From the IMG/VR virus record IMGVR_UViG_3300014720_000001, positions 124,001 through 188,000 of that record: a DNA stretch of 64,000 bases; one strand, given 5' to 3'. The position numbers and the translations under genes were made by a program. The DNA comes from a virus. The notes beneath the pieces are model-generated. The model ran no database searches and had not been told where the DNA came from. It saw nothing but the letters and a program-made list of their open reading frames with translations. Shown here in pieces: positions 43,737 through 52,764 of this stretch. Each line of letters starts with the position of its first letter. The first letter of the stretch is position 1.

Positions 43737-44496
43737 CGTAATTTCTCCAATACTGCCTTATCTCGACAACGCCGAGTTTAATTTCGTTTTCTATCCACCA
43801 TGCGTATTCTGGATGCGTCGCGATTACGGCGTCATATGACCGCTGCTGCGCTTCGTAATCCAGCGCGGCTTTCCATAAATAACGCTCGACGGCTTTTTCG
43901 CAGTTACGGCGAGAGGCAAACGCGTTTCGAAAAAACGGAGTCGCTGTGACGTAACTTTCGTCGCAGAGTACGTATAGTTCCTGCGTGGCCTCCGGCATTT
44001 TGTATATCGCGGTTGTTGACATTCGTAACTTCAACGTCTCTGCCGCCACGTGAAAACGATCTTTAAGTATCCGCGGCATATGAGTCATGTAGTCGCGGTA
44101 AATCTCGGCTGACTTGGCGCTGTACAAAATCGCTGGGCGCATTTCCGTCAAACGCTGATTGCCGGTCGCAATGCGTTCGGTCGCAATGGCCGAAAAATGC
44201 GCGTATACCCAGCCGCCAAGATCCGCGTCGACACGTTCTGCGGCGCGAAGAATTTTGCCCCAGACAGGCGTGTGTTTTACGCCGTAGGAGTCTTTACCGC
44301 CGTCCCATGACGGCCTACGCCGAGTATGCGTATTTGCGTCCCAGTCGTGGACGCGTTCATTTAGATATATGTACTGGTACCGGATGTAAGCAAGTTTTTG
44401 CTCCGGCGTCAGAAACCTGTACCAGTCAGCTGATAATAGATCTACATCATTCCCCGCTATCTGCTCCGCGGGTTCGCCAAGAGCGCTGCGCGTCAT
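43729..44496 (-). CDS. Unknown replication-cluster protein
   Basis: 255 residues from ATG 44496, which overlaps the end of the SF2 helicase gene by 50 bases (GGAG about ten bases upstream). It is helical and aromatic-rich: WYRFLTPEQKLAYIRYQYIY, GWVYAHFSAIATERIATGN, CEKAVERYLWKAALDYEAQQ. Position directly before the DnaB-like gene would fit a helicase loader or another replication accessory, but no sequence motif supports this. Confidence 0.7.
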   Translation of the reverse strand: MTRSALGEPAEQIAGNDVDLLSADWYRFLTPEQKLAYIRYQYIYLNERVHDWDANTHTRRRPSWDGGKDSYGVKHTPVWGKILRAAERVDADLGGWVYAHFSAIATERIATGNQRLTEMRPAILYSAKSAEIYRDYMTHMPRILKDRFHVAAETLKLRMSTTAIYKMPEATQELYVLCDESYVTATPFFRNAFASRRNCEKAVERYLWKAALDYEAQQRSYDAVIATHPEYAWWIENEIKLGVVEIRQYWRNYDA

Positions 44497-45985
44497 GCCA
44501 ATTCTGCTCCCATCCGAGGAGTTTATAGCTGTTTCGTCGCCCCAGACTCTTCCGATAGAAGGTCGGGTCGAACGTGTCCATGCAATCCAATACTTCGCCA
44601 AACTCTTTTCGCGTGCCGTCTGGAGCTGTGTAAATTCGACTTACACGCCCCGGACCCTGCACGTCCACAATATCGCTATCGCGGTCATCGGCGCGGACAA
44701 GAACATTTAGTTGTTCAAAGTCGACACCGGTGGCCCATACGTCCGTGGCGATTACGCGCTTGAGTTGTCCAGCCTCGAACTGAGAACGCATGTCGTACTT
44801 TTGAATGTCTGTGAGCGGCTTGTAGTCGGCGGGCAAAAGGCCCTTTTTCCGATAGCCGGCACAGTCATAAGGCGACATGTTTCCATATACGAGACTGAAA
44901 TCAGGCAATTGCGCGCCGAGATGAACAGCGTGTTCAATCGTCTCTACGAGGATCAGAATTTGGTGAGATTCTGGATATCCCCGCACGGCTTCGGCGATGA
45001 TACGGTTCCGCTCATGGTTTGTCCAGATGCCGTATCGCTTTCGCGCCACACGGTTGTTGTAGCGCTCGGCAGGGTTCGCACGCAGCCGCATGGGAAGCCA
45101 ATTGACTCGCACCGGCACAACCAGCCCAAGCTCGACAGCGTTCTGGTAGGTCAACTCGAATACCATCGGGCCGAACATGGGCTCAAGCACCGCATGAGCG
45201 TTGTCCATTCGGGCGTATGGCGTCGCGCTCAAACCAAAGTTGCGGCTTGTGCGATAGCGGGCGGCTAGCGCCGTAGAGAAATTGATCGTAGCGAGCTGGT
45301 GAACCTCGTCGGCAAACAGGAAGTCTGCATCGCCATCCGAGTGCGCCAAGCTGCCAGCCGTGATCACCGTGACGCGCTCCCACTGTTTCCAGCCGTCGCC
45401 TACGCGGCCCACTTTCGGCAAAAGCCGTTTCAGGCTGCGCACGATACGGTCGGCTACGTCCACGGACTTTGTAACGACGTGGATCTTGGCGGTAGGAAAC
45501 AACAGTGCGGCAGCGCCGATCAGGGTCGTTTTGCCGAACCCGGTGACCGCCTTGATAATTCCGCACGGCACACGAGAGATCGTGCGTAAACATTCTTCCT
45601 GTCGGGCGCGAAACGTAATCCGACCGTCCAGATTCTCCCACTGCGGCGTAAAGCAGTCTGGCCGCTTTCGCTGGCCGGACCGATCTACAAGCAACGTGGG
45701 ACAACCAAGCTTTTTCAGGCGGTTGACCATGCGCGCCAGATATCCGCTCAGCACAACAACATGGCCGTGCTCGACGCGGTATAGCTTGTATTCTTTTGTC
45801 TGAAAGAACATGCGCTGTCCAGTAATCGGATCCCGGCGCGCTTGTCCGTGAACCTGCTCGACGTGAGAGTATCGCAGGTCGTGTGTGAGCCGCTTGATCA
45901 GCTCTTCGTTTAATGGCGCATTGTCTGCGCCGGTCAGCGTTAAAACGTTGCCAACGCGTGTAATTGTTACCGGTTGTGCAAGCAT
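44447..45985 (-). CDS. SF2 helicase (UvsW-like)
   Basis: 512 residues from ATG 45985. The motif order of SF2 is clear: Walker A GIIKAVTGFGKTTLIG, DEVH box LFADEVHQLATINF, motif III GLSATPYARMDN, motif V RVIATDVWATGVDFEQ and motif VI VDVQGPGRVSRIY. A 95-residue N-terminal domain precedes them, as in T4 UvsW and related phage helicases that remodel recombination intermediates and regress forks. It lies beside the SbcCD and DnaB-like genes. Confidence 0.88.
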   Translation of the reverse strand: MLAQPVTITRVGNVLTLTGADNAPLNEELIKRLTHDLRYSHVEQVHGQARRDPITGQRMFFQTKEYKLYRVEHGHVVVLSGYLARMVNRLKKLGCPTLLVDRSGQRKRPDCFTPQWENLDGRITFRARQEECLRTISRVPCGIIKAVTGFGKTTLIGAAALLFPTAKIHVVTKSVDVADRIVRSLKRLLPKVGRVGDGWKQWERVTVITAGSLAHSDGDADFLFADEVHQLATINFSTALAARYRTSRNFGLSATPYARMDNAHAVLEPMFGPMVFELTYQNAVELGLVVPVRVNWLPMRLRANPAERYNNRVARKRYGIWTNHERNRIIAEAVRGYPESHQILILVETIEHAVHLGAQLPDFSLVYGNMSPYDCAGYRKKGLLPADYKPLTDIQKYDMRSQFEAGQLKRVIATDVWATGVDFEQLNVLVRADDRDSDIVDVQGPGRVSRIYTAPDGTRKEFGEVLDCMDTFDPTFYRKSLGRRNSYKLLGWEQNWHDAQRSWRTRGADSGE

Positions 45986-45986
45986 G

Positions 45987-46484
45987 CTATCCGTCGCTTC
46001 CCGGCCCTGAGACGGGTTCGACGGAAAGGACTTCAAATGTCCCATATTTTTCCTGTGCGTTGTTGAACGGGGAAAACCCCCGATACTTCCCGACCAAGGT
46101 GAGTAAATGCACAAAGTCTCCCAGTGAAATCTCCTCCGGAAGCACCGCCGACAATATCACAATGTCGCCGGGGCGAAAAGCCTCGTGCAGCGCGTAGTGG
46201 CTGCGCATCTGATTATCGGCCTGTTGCGTCAAAATCGTGCGGCGCCAGTCGTTTCTGGGCTCGCCCATGACGATTGGGCACCAATCAATTTTTTTGACGT
46301 CGCTGTGGTGCCGGTTGGCGATCTTGGCCGCATACCGCATACACGACAGCCACGCCGACGGCAGAAACATGACACGCTGGCTGGGGTCACGGTCGAAGCA
46401 GAAAATAATCTGTCCGTGCCGCCGCTTTTTGGCGGCTCCGAGGCACACGCGGTTGAACCGGATTTTGATAGTTATTTCCTGCAT
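45987..46484 (-). CDS. Conserved unknown protein in replication cluster
   Basis: 165 residues starting MQEITIKIRFNRVCLGAAKK. The fold is probably compact and beta-rich with a basic surface: RHGQIIFCFDRDPSQRVMFL, YAAKIANRHHSDVKKIDWCP, PGDIVILSAVLPEEISLGDF. It is flanked by the SF2 helicase (one base away) and the 311-residue gene (one base away). The tight packing suggests a DNA-metabolism role, but the family is not identified. Confidence 0.7.
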   Translation of the reverse strand: MQEITIKIRFNRVCLGAAKKRRHGQIIFCFDRDPSQRVMFLPSAWLSCMRYAAKIANRHHSDVKKIDWCPIVMGEPRNDWRRTILTQQADNQMRSHYALHEAFRPGDIVILSAVLPEEISLGDFVHLLTLVGKYRGFSPFNNAQEKYGTFEVLSVEPVSGPGSDG

Positions 46485-46485
46485 G

Positions 46486-47421
46486 TTATTTCTTGCTCAT
46501 ATGCTCCGCGTACGCCGCCCGTTCTGCCGGTGTCTTGAAAAACAAGTTTGGCGCGAACAGCCCGTCTTTTGTGCCGCGTCGATTTTCAATCCCGTCTAGC
46601 CAGTTGTAACGCAGATAGCGCACAAACGCCTGCGACGCTCGAAGATCGCCCTTCGGGCCGCCCTTGGCCGCTTTGTAAATGCGATACAAAAAGTTAGCGG
46701 GATCTTGTAAATCAATTGCGTCTGGTTCCACGGTCTTCCACGTCCGCAAAACATTTGCGCAACGCAGCTCGCGGCCTTTGTGCAGCAAGCGCTTCGGCGT
46801 TGACACGCTTGTTTGTACCTGCGGAGTCAGACCCAGAAACAGCTCCAGCTTAGCCGCACGATCCGGTGACTTACGGTCCACGTACCAGCGCGGATCTACA
46901 ATCGTGGCCAGCAGCTGCGCGGCCACTTCCGCGTCCAACGTCGGAATAAACGTCAGCGCTTTATGTGCCGGGTGCATCCGAAAGTACGCCTGCGCCGCGT
47001 CGTCAAACACAAAGTTTGTCCGCTGCATGCGCCCGAGAATCGCGTACGTCGGGTAATCGTGGACCGAAAGCGCATGCCAGCCGCCCGCAGCCGGCGCTAC
47101 GTCGACACTGCGCATGCGACGCAAAACAATCTGCGGGTCGTCAATATCTTCGGCAGTGTGCAAGACGTTCGGTCCGGCGATCTCAACGCGGTTAATCTCG
47201 TTTTTATGGCGGCGTAAATACAGCGCCGAAATTAACTCGGCGTTTTGCGGCAGCCCAAGTACGCGCACCTGTACGCCAATGCCGTTTAGCACGGGAGACA
47301 GCAGAAACGAATCCAGCAGCTGCTCGGAGTTGGTTGCCGGGCCGATTCCGGTTGAAAACCAAACCCGACCATCCGTATGCGTGTGCAGTTTAATTACTGT
47401 TTCATCAGTTACGCTGTACAT
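46486..47421 (-). CDS. Unknown 311-residue protein in recombination cluster
   Basis: ATG 47421 (GGAG about seven bases upstream) overlaps the SbcC end by 17 bases. Visible features are beta-rich segments (IKLHTHTDGRVWFSTGI, ALSVHDYPTYAILGRMQ) and helices near the end (FVRYLRYNWLDGIENRR, TPAERAAYAEHMSKK). Two charged patches, RRHKNEINRVE and KRLLHKGRELRC, could bind nucleic acid. No enzyme signature is recognised. Confidence 0.68.
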   Translation of the reverse strand: MYSVTDETVIKLHTHTDGRVWFSTGIGPATNSEQLLDSFLLSPVLNGIGVQVRVLGLPQNAELISALYLRRHKNEINRVEIAGPNVLHTAEDIDDPQIVLRRMRSVDVAPAAGGWHALSVHDYPTYAILGRMQRTNFVFDDAAQAYFRMHPAHKALTFIPTLDAEVAAQLLATIVDPRWYVDRKSPDRAAKLELFLGLTPQVQTSVSTPKRLLHKGRELRCANVLRTWKTVEPDAIDLQDPANFLYRIYKAAKGGPKGDLRASQAFVRYLRYNWLDGIENRRGTKDGLFAPNLFFKTPAERAAYAEHMSKK

Positions 47422-49558
47422 GCCGCAGCTCCGGAGCTTCGAGTTCAATAGCCGATTCAAACAAGTGAGACAGATTAACCGCGTGGGTTACCAGTAAGCA
47501 CTGCAACCCCTTGGCCGTTGACAGCTCGCGCAGCTTTTCTAGCACCGGGGCCAGCGCTTGAATACGCGGCTGATCCAGTGACGCAGTCGGCTCGTCCAGC
47601 GCAAGCAAGCCGATTTCTTCGGCAAACATCGCGTTGACGGCGACGCGAAACGCAAGTGCCAAGACCGTTTTCTGCCCGACAGATAGTCGTTGAGCGACTT
47701 GTCGTCGTCCGTCAAAGAACTCGGCGATAAATGTTGGTGTTCCATCCGTGGCCACCTTGATAACAAAGTTTACACGAAACACCTGCAGCAACTCATTAAT
47801 CGCCGCTTCAAGCCGCTGCAGGTTACGCTGTGCTACGAGCCGCGGCGCATTCTTCAAAGCCTCTCGCGCTGTTTCTGCCAGTCCAGACCAGCGCCGCAGC
47901 TTACCAGCCCGAACTTCCTGCGCTCGCACTTCTGCGCACTGCTCGTCAAACCGCTTCTTCTCGAACAGGATTTGCGCGCGCTGATCCGCCAGCCCCGTGC
48001 GCGTTTTCAGCTGCTCCTGTAACTGCTGCAACTGCGTCTGCGCCAGATGCGCGTCAGCATGTGTGACAGATATCTCAGCCAACTCTTCTTCGAGCTGCTT
48101 CTTGCGGGCCTTGAGCGCTTCGATTGCGCCATTGACCTGCGCCCGTTCTTCCCGAGCTTTCTGAGCCAGCGGTTCAATCTCTTTCTTGACGCGCTGAAAC
48201 TCTTCGTAATCCACGACCGCCTGCTGCAGCTCATCCTCGCTCGATTCTGGCGGCTTTACAGCGAGTAAGTCTTTTTCAGCTGCGTCAAGCTGCTGTTCTT
48301 TCGCTTCGCGCGCTTTCTGTCGCTTTTCCCAATCCTGCCACACGGCCTCTTTGAGTGTCTGACGACTGGCAGCGTTTTTCCACTCCACTAGGTCTTCTTC
48401 CATTTTCACAAGGTCAAGCTTGTACTGCTCAACCTGCGCCGCCAACTGCGACGACGGTGTGTGGCATGTGGGGCATTCGGCGCAACCGTCAGCCGAAAAC
48501 ATATCAATAAATCGTTTGGCGTCTTTGATACGCTGCTCACGCGAGTGCTGATCGCGGCGCATTTCTTCAGCAGTCGGCAAACCCGGCTTTTCAGGCTGCT
48601 GATCTTTCTCGCATTCGGCGGCTAGTTGCGCGCGCGTGGCCTGAAAGTTTTCCTTGGCTTTCGCGACGCTCTTGTAGCTCGCCCAATGCCCGAGCGCGAC
48701 CCGGGCGGCGGCGTGCGCTGATTCCTGCCCGTCAGCCGCCTGCGTCAACGCCAGCAGGTCTGCGTCGTACTGCGCAGAGGAGTTTACAAGCGCTTCCAGT
48801 GCTTGCTGTTGCTGCTCAAGTTGCTTTTCCAGCTTGGACAGCTCCGCCGCGCCACGCTCTCTGGCGTCCCACTGCTGAATTGTCGTCTGGTCGGCCCGCA
48901 TGAGCGCCAGAATGTTATCTGGGTTCGGCAGTTGCGCGATCTGCTCCGCCAGCGCCTGCGCCCGCTTTGCCGCATCATTTGCCTGCGCCTCCAGCTCGTC
49001 AGCGGTATGCACGATCTCTGGAATGCTCAGCTTAGATAGCGACTTGCCAATTACGTCTTGGCACTTGTCAGCCCGCGACGTGTTAAACAGCCGCTGAAAA
49101 AACTTATCAGTGTCAGTTTGGTTGTCGTCAATGAACGAAAAGATCTCAGTCTGCGAGACAATGATAAACCGACTGATAAACTTGGCGTCGACACCCAACA
49201 GCTTCTCGATGCCGGCGGTTACGCTCTTGTCGCCGCGGCCTATTTCTTTGCCATCCACGAGTAGGGTGGACTGCTCTTTCTCCGGCAGTAGGTGCCGTGT
49301 CACAACAGCGATATGCCCGTTATGTTCGAACTCTAGCGTGGCGTACGCAGGTTCACCTTCGCGAGCATATTGCGAAATGTTGTCGGACTTTACGCCAAAA
49401 TTTGGATTCTCGCCGGTGAGCAGCCATCGAATCGCGCCAAACAAGCTGCTCTTGCCAGAACCGTTTTCGCCGAGAATCGCGACTAACCCGCGGGTAAACT
49501 CACACACTCGATAGCGGTGGTGTACCCAATTCTTCACTTCCAGTCGCAAGAGCTGCAT
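47405..49558 (-). CDS. SbcC/gp46-like recombination ATPase
   Basis: 717 residues. Walker A GENGSGKSS is at 30-38, a long coiled coil follows, a zinc hook CPTC at 362-365 sits at the coil apex, the ABC signature LSVGQKTVLAL begins at 625 and Walker B LLALDEP ends near 657. It is the ATPase of a Mre11-Rad50-type nuclease complex with the gp47/SbcD homologue directly upstream (overlap 59 bases). The complex resects ends and feeds RecA-mediated recombination in T4-type replication. Confidence 0.93.
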   Translation of the reverse strand: MQLLRLEVKNWVHHRYRVCEFTRGLVAILGENGSGKSSLFGAIRWLLTGENPNFGVKSDNISQYAREGEPAYATLEFEHNGHIAVVTRHLLPEKEQSTLLVDGKEIGRGDKSVTAGIEKLLGVDAKFISRFIIVSQTEIFSFIDDNQTDTDKFFQRLFNTSRADKCQDVIGKSLSKLSIPEIVHTADELEAQANDAAKRAQALAEQIAQLPNPDNILALMRADQTTIQQWDARERGAAELSKLEKQLEQQQQALEALVNSSAQYDADLLALTQAADGQESAHAAARVALGHWASYKSVAKAKENFQATRAQLAAECEKDQQPEKPGLPTAEEMRRDQHSREQRIKDAKRFIDMFSADGCAECPTCHTPSSQLAAQVEQYKLDLVKMEEDLVEWKNAASRQTLKEAVWQDWEKRQKAREAKEQQLDAAEKDLLAVKPPESSEDELQQAVVDYEEFQRVKKEIEPLAQKAREERAQVNGAIEALKARKKQLEEELAEISVTHADAHLAQTQLQQLQEQLKTRTGLADQRAQILFEKKRFDEQCAEVRAQEVRAGKLRRWSGLAETAREALKNAPRLVAQRNLQRLEAAINELLQVFRVNFVIKVATDGTPTFIAEFFDGRRQVAQRLSVGQKTVLALAFRVAVNAMFAEEIGLLALDEPTASLDQPRIQALAPVLEKLRELSTAKGLQCLLVTHAVNLSHLFESAIELEAPELRHVQRN

Positions 49559-50681
49559 CGTTAGGTTCTCCCGTCATGTATTTTGAAAACTGTACATCAA
49601 GCTCTTTGGTTGCATCTTCGGCCGCCAACAGTGACGCCGCTAGTTTGTAAGCATCTGTGCCGTCGCCGAGCAGGTCGGCCAGCGCAGACAATAAATCGTT
49701 CTTGGCGCCGTCACGTGTACCAGCGCGCTTGTCGGCGTCGTACTTGTTCGTCAGCGCCTCGCAGAACACGTGCGCCGAATCACCAACTGCCGTGACCAAC
49801 CGGATATACGCGTCGGGCAACCGCTTGTCGAATTTCATGCGCACAATTGGCTTCATGATTTCCAGCGGATGACCAGCCTGCATAGCCTCCGAACGCGCCG
49901 CGCTAATATCTCGAACCAGCCACTCAGCGCAGAGATTGTCGAGCAATTCTTGATCCTCGACGCGGTAGTCGAGAAACCGGCGGGTCTTCAGCGGCACAGG
50001 GCGGAACTCAAAATTGCCCTGCCCGTCGTCATAGATAACAAAAAAGAACTTTGACGGATCTTCGCCGCAGTCCTGCATGCAAATCGAACCCGGCGACAGC
50101 ATCTGAATCGGCTGGCCTTGCGCGTTTGCGGCGGTCACTATCTTGGTCACATGAAAGTCGCCGGCCAGCACGGTCCGGACATGATGCACGTCAAACAGGT
50201 CGCACTCGGTGCGGCCTACGTTGCCCATGAAATCTTTCCAGACCTGATGCACAATCAAGATATCAGTATCTTCCGGCACTTCTTTGAACGCCGTCTGAAT
50301 CTCGCCGCGCGGTAACCAGTCAAGGCCGTACACGCGCACACCGTTGATCGTTACGGTTTGCTTATGGATGTGCCGCGACCACTTATGCACGCTCAACCAC
50401 GGCGCATTGCGGTCGTACTCGTGATTACCCTGAATGTAGTTCACGTCGAGGTTCGCGGCCTGCATGCGGCTCAGCCCGTTACACAACTGCGCAATCGGTC
50501 GAGCTGCGTTGCTTTTCTTCTCCAGCACGTCGCCGCCCAGAATTAACTGCAAGCCGTGATTGATGCAGTAGTCGATGATCTGATTAAAACTGTAATACGC
50601 GTCGCCGTAGATTCCGGGCCGCGTTGACCATGCACCATCTTCAAGGTGCAGGTCAGCGGTAAACACAAAAAGAGGTCTCAC
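49500..50681 (-). CDS. SbcD/gp47-like nuclease
   Basis: 393 residues with the calcineurin-like metallophosphoesterase motifs in order: FTADLHLE (Asp9 region), ILGGDVLEK, YIQGNHEYD and, later, VHQVWKD and LAGDFHVTK. It forms the nuclease half of the SbcCD (T4 gp46/gp47) complex. It overlaps the SbcC gene by 59 bases in the same strand, so the subunits are co-translated. The 60-residue C-terminal tail is less conserved. Confidence 0.93.
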   Translation of the reverse strand: MRPLFVFTADLHLEDGAWSTRPGIYGDAYYSFNQIIDYCINHGLQLILGGDVLEKKSNAARPIAQLCNGLSRMQAANLDVNYIQGNHEYDRNAPWLSVHKWSRHIHKQTVTINGVRVYGLDWLPRGEIQTAFKEVPEDTDILIVHQVWKDFMGNVGRTECDLFDVHHVRTVLAGDFHVTKIVTAANAQGQPIQMLSPGSICMQDCGEDPSKFFFVIYDDGQGNFEFRPVPLKTRRFLDYRVEDQELLDNLCAEWLVRDISAARSEAMQAGHPLEIMKPIVRMKFDKRLPDAYIRLVTAVGDSAHVFCEALTNKYDADKRAGTRDGAKNDLLSALADLLGDGTDAYKLAASLLAAEDATKELDVQFSKYMTGEPNDAALATGSEELGTPPLSSV

Positions 50682-50690
50682 GCCCCGCTC

Positions 50691-51314
50691 CTAGTCTTTG
50701 TCGTCCTCGTCGTCGTACTCGCTGTCGTCTTCTTCATCTTCGAAATACTCTTGTTCGTCATACTGCTTGCTGTTGTTCTTCTGGCCGTACGGAAGTTGCC
50801 AGTATGGATTTACCGGCGCATCCGGTACGCCGTAGCCGTAGTCGAACGGTTTAAATAGCTTTATCAACGTGGCGATGTACGAACCGGCAATCTTAGGTAA
50901 TTTGTTTACATCAATAGATTGAATCGTGTGCGCCATTTCCTTCCACGATTCGGGTTCGCCGCTGAACCACCCGTCGTCTTTCTTTTTGCCTTTCGGCGTG
51001 GTGGTGACCACCTTGAAAAACGACAGCGTGAACAGCTCAGCTAGCTCCTCCATCGTCGGCGGCGGCGGCGCGATCGCTTTGTGCTTGAGTCTGTGCTTTT
51101 TCTGCAGCGCCATCAACTCGCCGTCGAATTCGGCCTGCAGCGTCCGCAATTCACGGGCTAGCCGGGCTGTCGGCACGATCTCTTTGGCGCCGAGGTTCGT
51201 GGGGTTCATCAGATCGAGAACCGACCACAGCAGCAGATAGTCACGCCTCATGGCCGCGACATACGTGCGAATAAACTGGCGCTCTGCTTTAGAGATGTTG
51301 TTCAAATTGAACAT
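50691..51314 (-). CDS. Unknown protein with acidic tail, upstream of sbcD
   Basis: 207 residues. The N-terminal 75 residues form a helical region (FIRTYVAAMRRDYLLLWSVL, LARELRTLQAEFDGELMALQ), followed by a Pro-rich turn (KAIAPPPPTMEELAELF). The last 30 residues are very acidic (EYFEDEEDDSEYDDEDDKD). The acidic tail and location beside recombination genes could indicate a DNA-mimic or ssDNA-binding partner, but this is only suggestive. Confidence 0.68.
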   Translation of the reverse strand: MFNLNNISKAERQFIRTYVAAMRRDYLLLWSVLDLMNPTNLGAKEIVPTARLARELRTLQAEFDGELMALQKKHRLKHKAIAPPPPTMEELAELFTLSFFKVVTTTPKGKKKDDGWFSGEPESWKEMAHTIQSIDVNKLPKIAGSYIATLIKLFKPFDYGYGVPDAPVNPYWQLPYGQKNNSKQYDEQEYFEDEEDDSEYDDEDDKD

Positions 51315-51348
51315 GCGGCAGCCTTGATTACACGCACGTTGTTAACAA

Positions 51349-51591
51349 TTACTCAGCCGGCGGTTCTTCCGTATCTGCGGCGCCTGCGCGCTGGATTATA
51401 CCGTCGCGTTCAAGATCCTCCAGAAGCGGTTGCAGGCGGCGCAAGAACGAGCAAGTCATGTTTAACCAGCTCACCAACTCTTCTGGCGACCGCGTTAAAA
51501 ACTTCGCCTTTAGCTCCTCTTCTGTAAGATGCTCAACTTCTATATTGTGCCATTCACCGTCGCGCTCAACGCGCAAATAAGCCCCTGTCAT
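51349..51591 (-). CDS. Unknown 80-residue protein
   Basis: ATG 51591 with GGAG five bases upstream; an in-frame GTG two codons earlier is less well placed. LTEEELKAKFLTRSPEELVS forms a helix with WLNMTCSFLRRLQPLLEDLE, and the C-terminus is acidic (AADTEEPPAE). Not recognised. It lies between the tRNA-Met and the unknown gene upstream of sbcD. Confidence 0.65.
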   Translation of the reverse strand: MTGAYLRVERDGEWHNIEVEHLTEEELKAKFLTRSPEELVSWLNMTCSFLRRLQPLLEDLERDGIIQRAGAADTEEPPAE

Positions 51592-51622
51592 AAACACTCC
51601 GTAGCTAGCGTCAGCCTCCGAA

Positions 51623-51698
51623 TAGCCGGGGTGAGATTCGAACTCACGGTCCCTAGCTTATGAGGCTAGTGAGGACGACCAGACTCCTCTACCCGGCG
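51623..51698 (-). tRNA. tRNA-Met (CAU), initiator-like
   Basis: A full cloverleaf folds from 51698 to 51623 (76 bases): 7-bp acceptor stem, a 4-bp D-stem with a loop containing TCTGGT, the anticodon stem CTAGC/GCTAG with loop CTCATAA, and T-arm GTGAG-TTCGAAT-CTCAC. The CAU anticodon could be Met or, after tRNA-Ile lysidine modification, Ile. It resembles bacterial initiator tRNA in A11:U24, the AG-pyrimidine-CTGGT D-loop and the unpaired position 1, but the mismatch is C1:U72 instead of C1:A72 and the GGG:CCC anticodon-stem pairs are absent. CCA is not encoded. Confidence 0.85.
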
Positions 51699-51722
51699 GC
51701 AGCTCTTATTGTGCCGCCGGGT
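51691..51722. repeat. 10-bp inverted repeat overlapping the tRNA 5' end
   Basis: ACCCGGCGGC (51691-51700) and GCCGCCGGGT (51713-51722) are perfect complements separated by 12 bases. The inner arm covers the first seven bases of the tRNA acceptor stem plus position 8. A leader hairpin could compete with the acceptor stem before RNase P cleavage, or end an upstream transcript; no T-run follows. Confidence 0.5.
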
Positions 51723-51732
51723 GAGAAAATAG

Positions 51733-52089
51733 TCAATCGTAAACAGTGTCGTTGATCAGAACGACATGCGCCGTGTATCGCCCGCAGTACGTAGCGAACA
51801 CAGACCACCCGCGATACTCAGGGAACCGAATAAACGTCCACTGATCTTTTTTATCGTGGTTTGTATCAAGCGTCCGTTCGTTTGCCGACACCATAATTCC
51901 CGGCAGAGGGTTGCCGGGATGTTCAGGGTCGTTGTCGCTCATCAATCCGTCGATCTCGGCGTACTTGGAGTCAAACCCAAGTTCGAGTGCGACTACGGTA
52001 TCGGACTCGGCAACAATGCCGGCTTCGCGACAGCCGGCTTTGACTTCGCCTTCTTGTATGTCAAGCGGTGTAGTTTTGAATTGACGCAT
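51733..52089 (-). CDS. Unknown 118-residue protein
   Basis: Starts MRQFKTTPLDIQEGEVKAGC and is mostly beta-like: VVALELGFDSKYAEIDGLMS, GIMVSANERTLDTNHDKKDQ, EYRGWSVFATYCGRYTAHV. It is the first gene upstream of the tRNA-Met. Not recognised. Confidence 0.65.
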   Translation of the reverse strand: MRQFKTTPLDIQEGEVKAGCREAGIVAESDTVVALELGFDSKYAEIDGLMSDNDPEHPGNPLPGIMVSANERTLDTNHDKKDQWTFIRFPEYRGWSVFATYCGRYTAHVVLINDTVYD

Positions 52090-52098
52090 TGGTCTCCT

Positions 52099-52362
52099 TC
52101 AGTCGTAAACGCCGTGTTCTACGCGCGTAGTCGTGTCGTCGTCCACTTTTTGCTTGAATTCGTCAAGCTTAAGCGTCGCCTTAAAGCTATCAAAAGCCTT
52201 ATCGACACGCAGTTTGGTCATTGTCGAAATGCCGAGCAACGCATTAGCGACATCATCCGTATCCATGTCGCGCTCTAAGATCGCCTCTACCACCAGATCA
52301 ATGTCGTCGGCGATGTTGTAGAGGTTTGTGATATCCGTCTCAAGTTGAAAGCGATCAGCCAT
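52099..52362 (-). CDS. Small helical phage protein
   Basis: 87 residues. The pattern MADRFQLETDITNLYNIADD, VVEAILERDMDTDDVANALL, LGISTMTKLRVDKAFDSFKA resembles a short all-helical protein found in many phages (typically starting MxDRFELE with a DxIDLVxE segment). No function is known to me. Highly acidic overall. Confidence 0.7.
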   Translation of the reverse strand: MADRFQLETDITNLYNIADDIDLVVEAILERDMDTDDVANALLGISTMTKLRVDKAFDSFKATLKLDEFKQKVDDDTTTRVEHGVYD

Positions 52363-52380
52363 GTTTTTCCTTTTTACACG

Positions 52381-52731
52381 TTATCGATTAATAGTTTTAT
52401 TCTGTTTTGGCAGACGAGAAAGTTGACTATACCACCAACGCGACCGCGCGTATTCGCAAAAATCGCGTAGTTCGACATCAAGACCGGGCCAAGAAGCGAG
52501 CGCGTCGTACAGATAATACCAATCCGTAATTGCGTCTAATTTCCAAGCACGAATAGCCTTCATATCAGCTGCGATTTCTTTCAAATCAACACCGACGAGC
52601 GGCGCGTAATCAATCATTATGCGGCAAATGTTTTTAATTAGGTGTTTACGCAGCGGCCAACCGACTAACCGCCGTTCCGTTTTTTGCTTGGCTGTCCGGT
52701 AAGCCTGATAAACCAAATTACGCTTACGCAT
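52381..52731 (-). CDS. Unknown basic protein
   Basis: 116 residues from ATG 52731 with GGAG upstream (an in-frame TTG two codons earlier is less likely). The N-terminus is basic and aromatic (RKRNLVYQAYRTAKQKTERR); the middle has WPLRKHLIKNICRIMIDYAP and WKLDAITDWYYLYDALASWP. The Trp/Tyr-rich, net-positive composition suggests nucleic-acid binding. Not recognised. Confidence 0.62.
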   Translation of the reverse strand: MRKRNLVYQAYRTAKQKTERRLVGWPLRKHLIKNICRIMIDYAPLVGVDLKEIAADMKAIRAWKLDAITDWYYLYDALASWPGLDVELRDFCEYARSRWWYSQLSRLPKQNKTINR

Positions 52732-52764
52732 ATTATTCTCCAAAAGTAAAGTAAAACAAAACCA

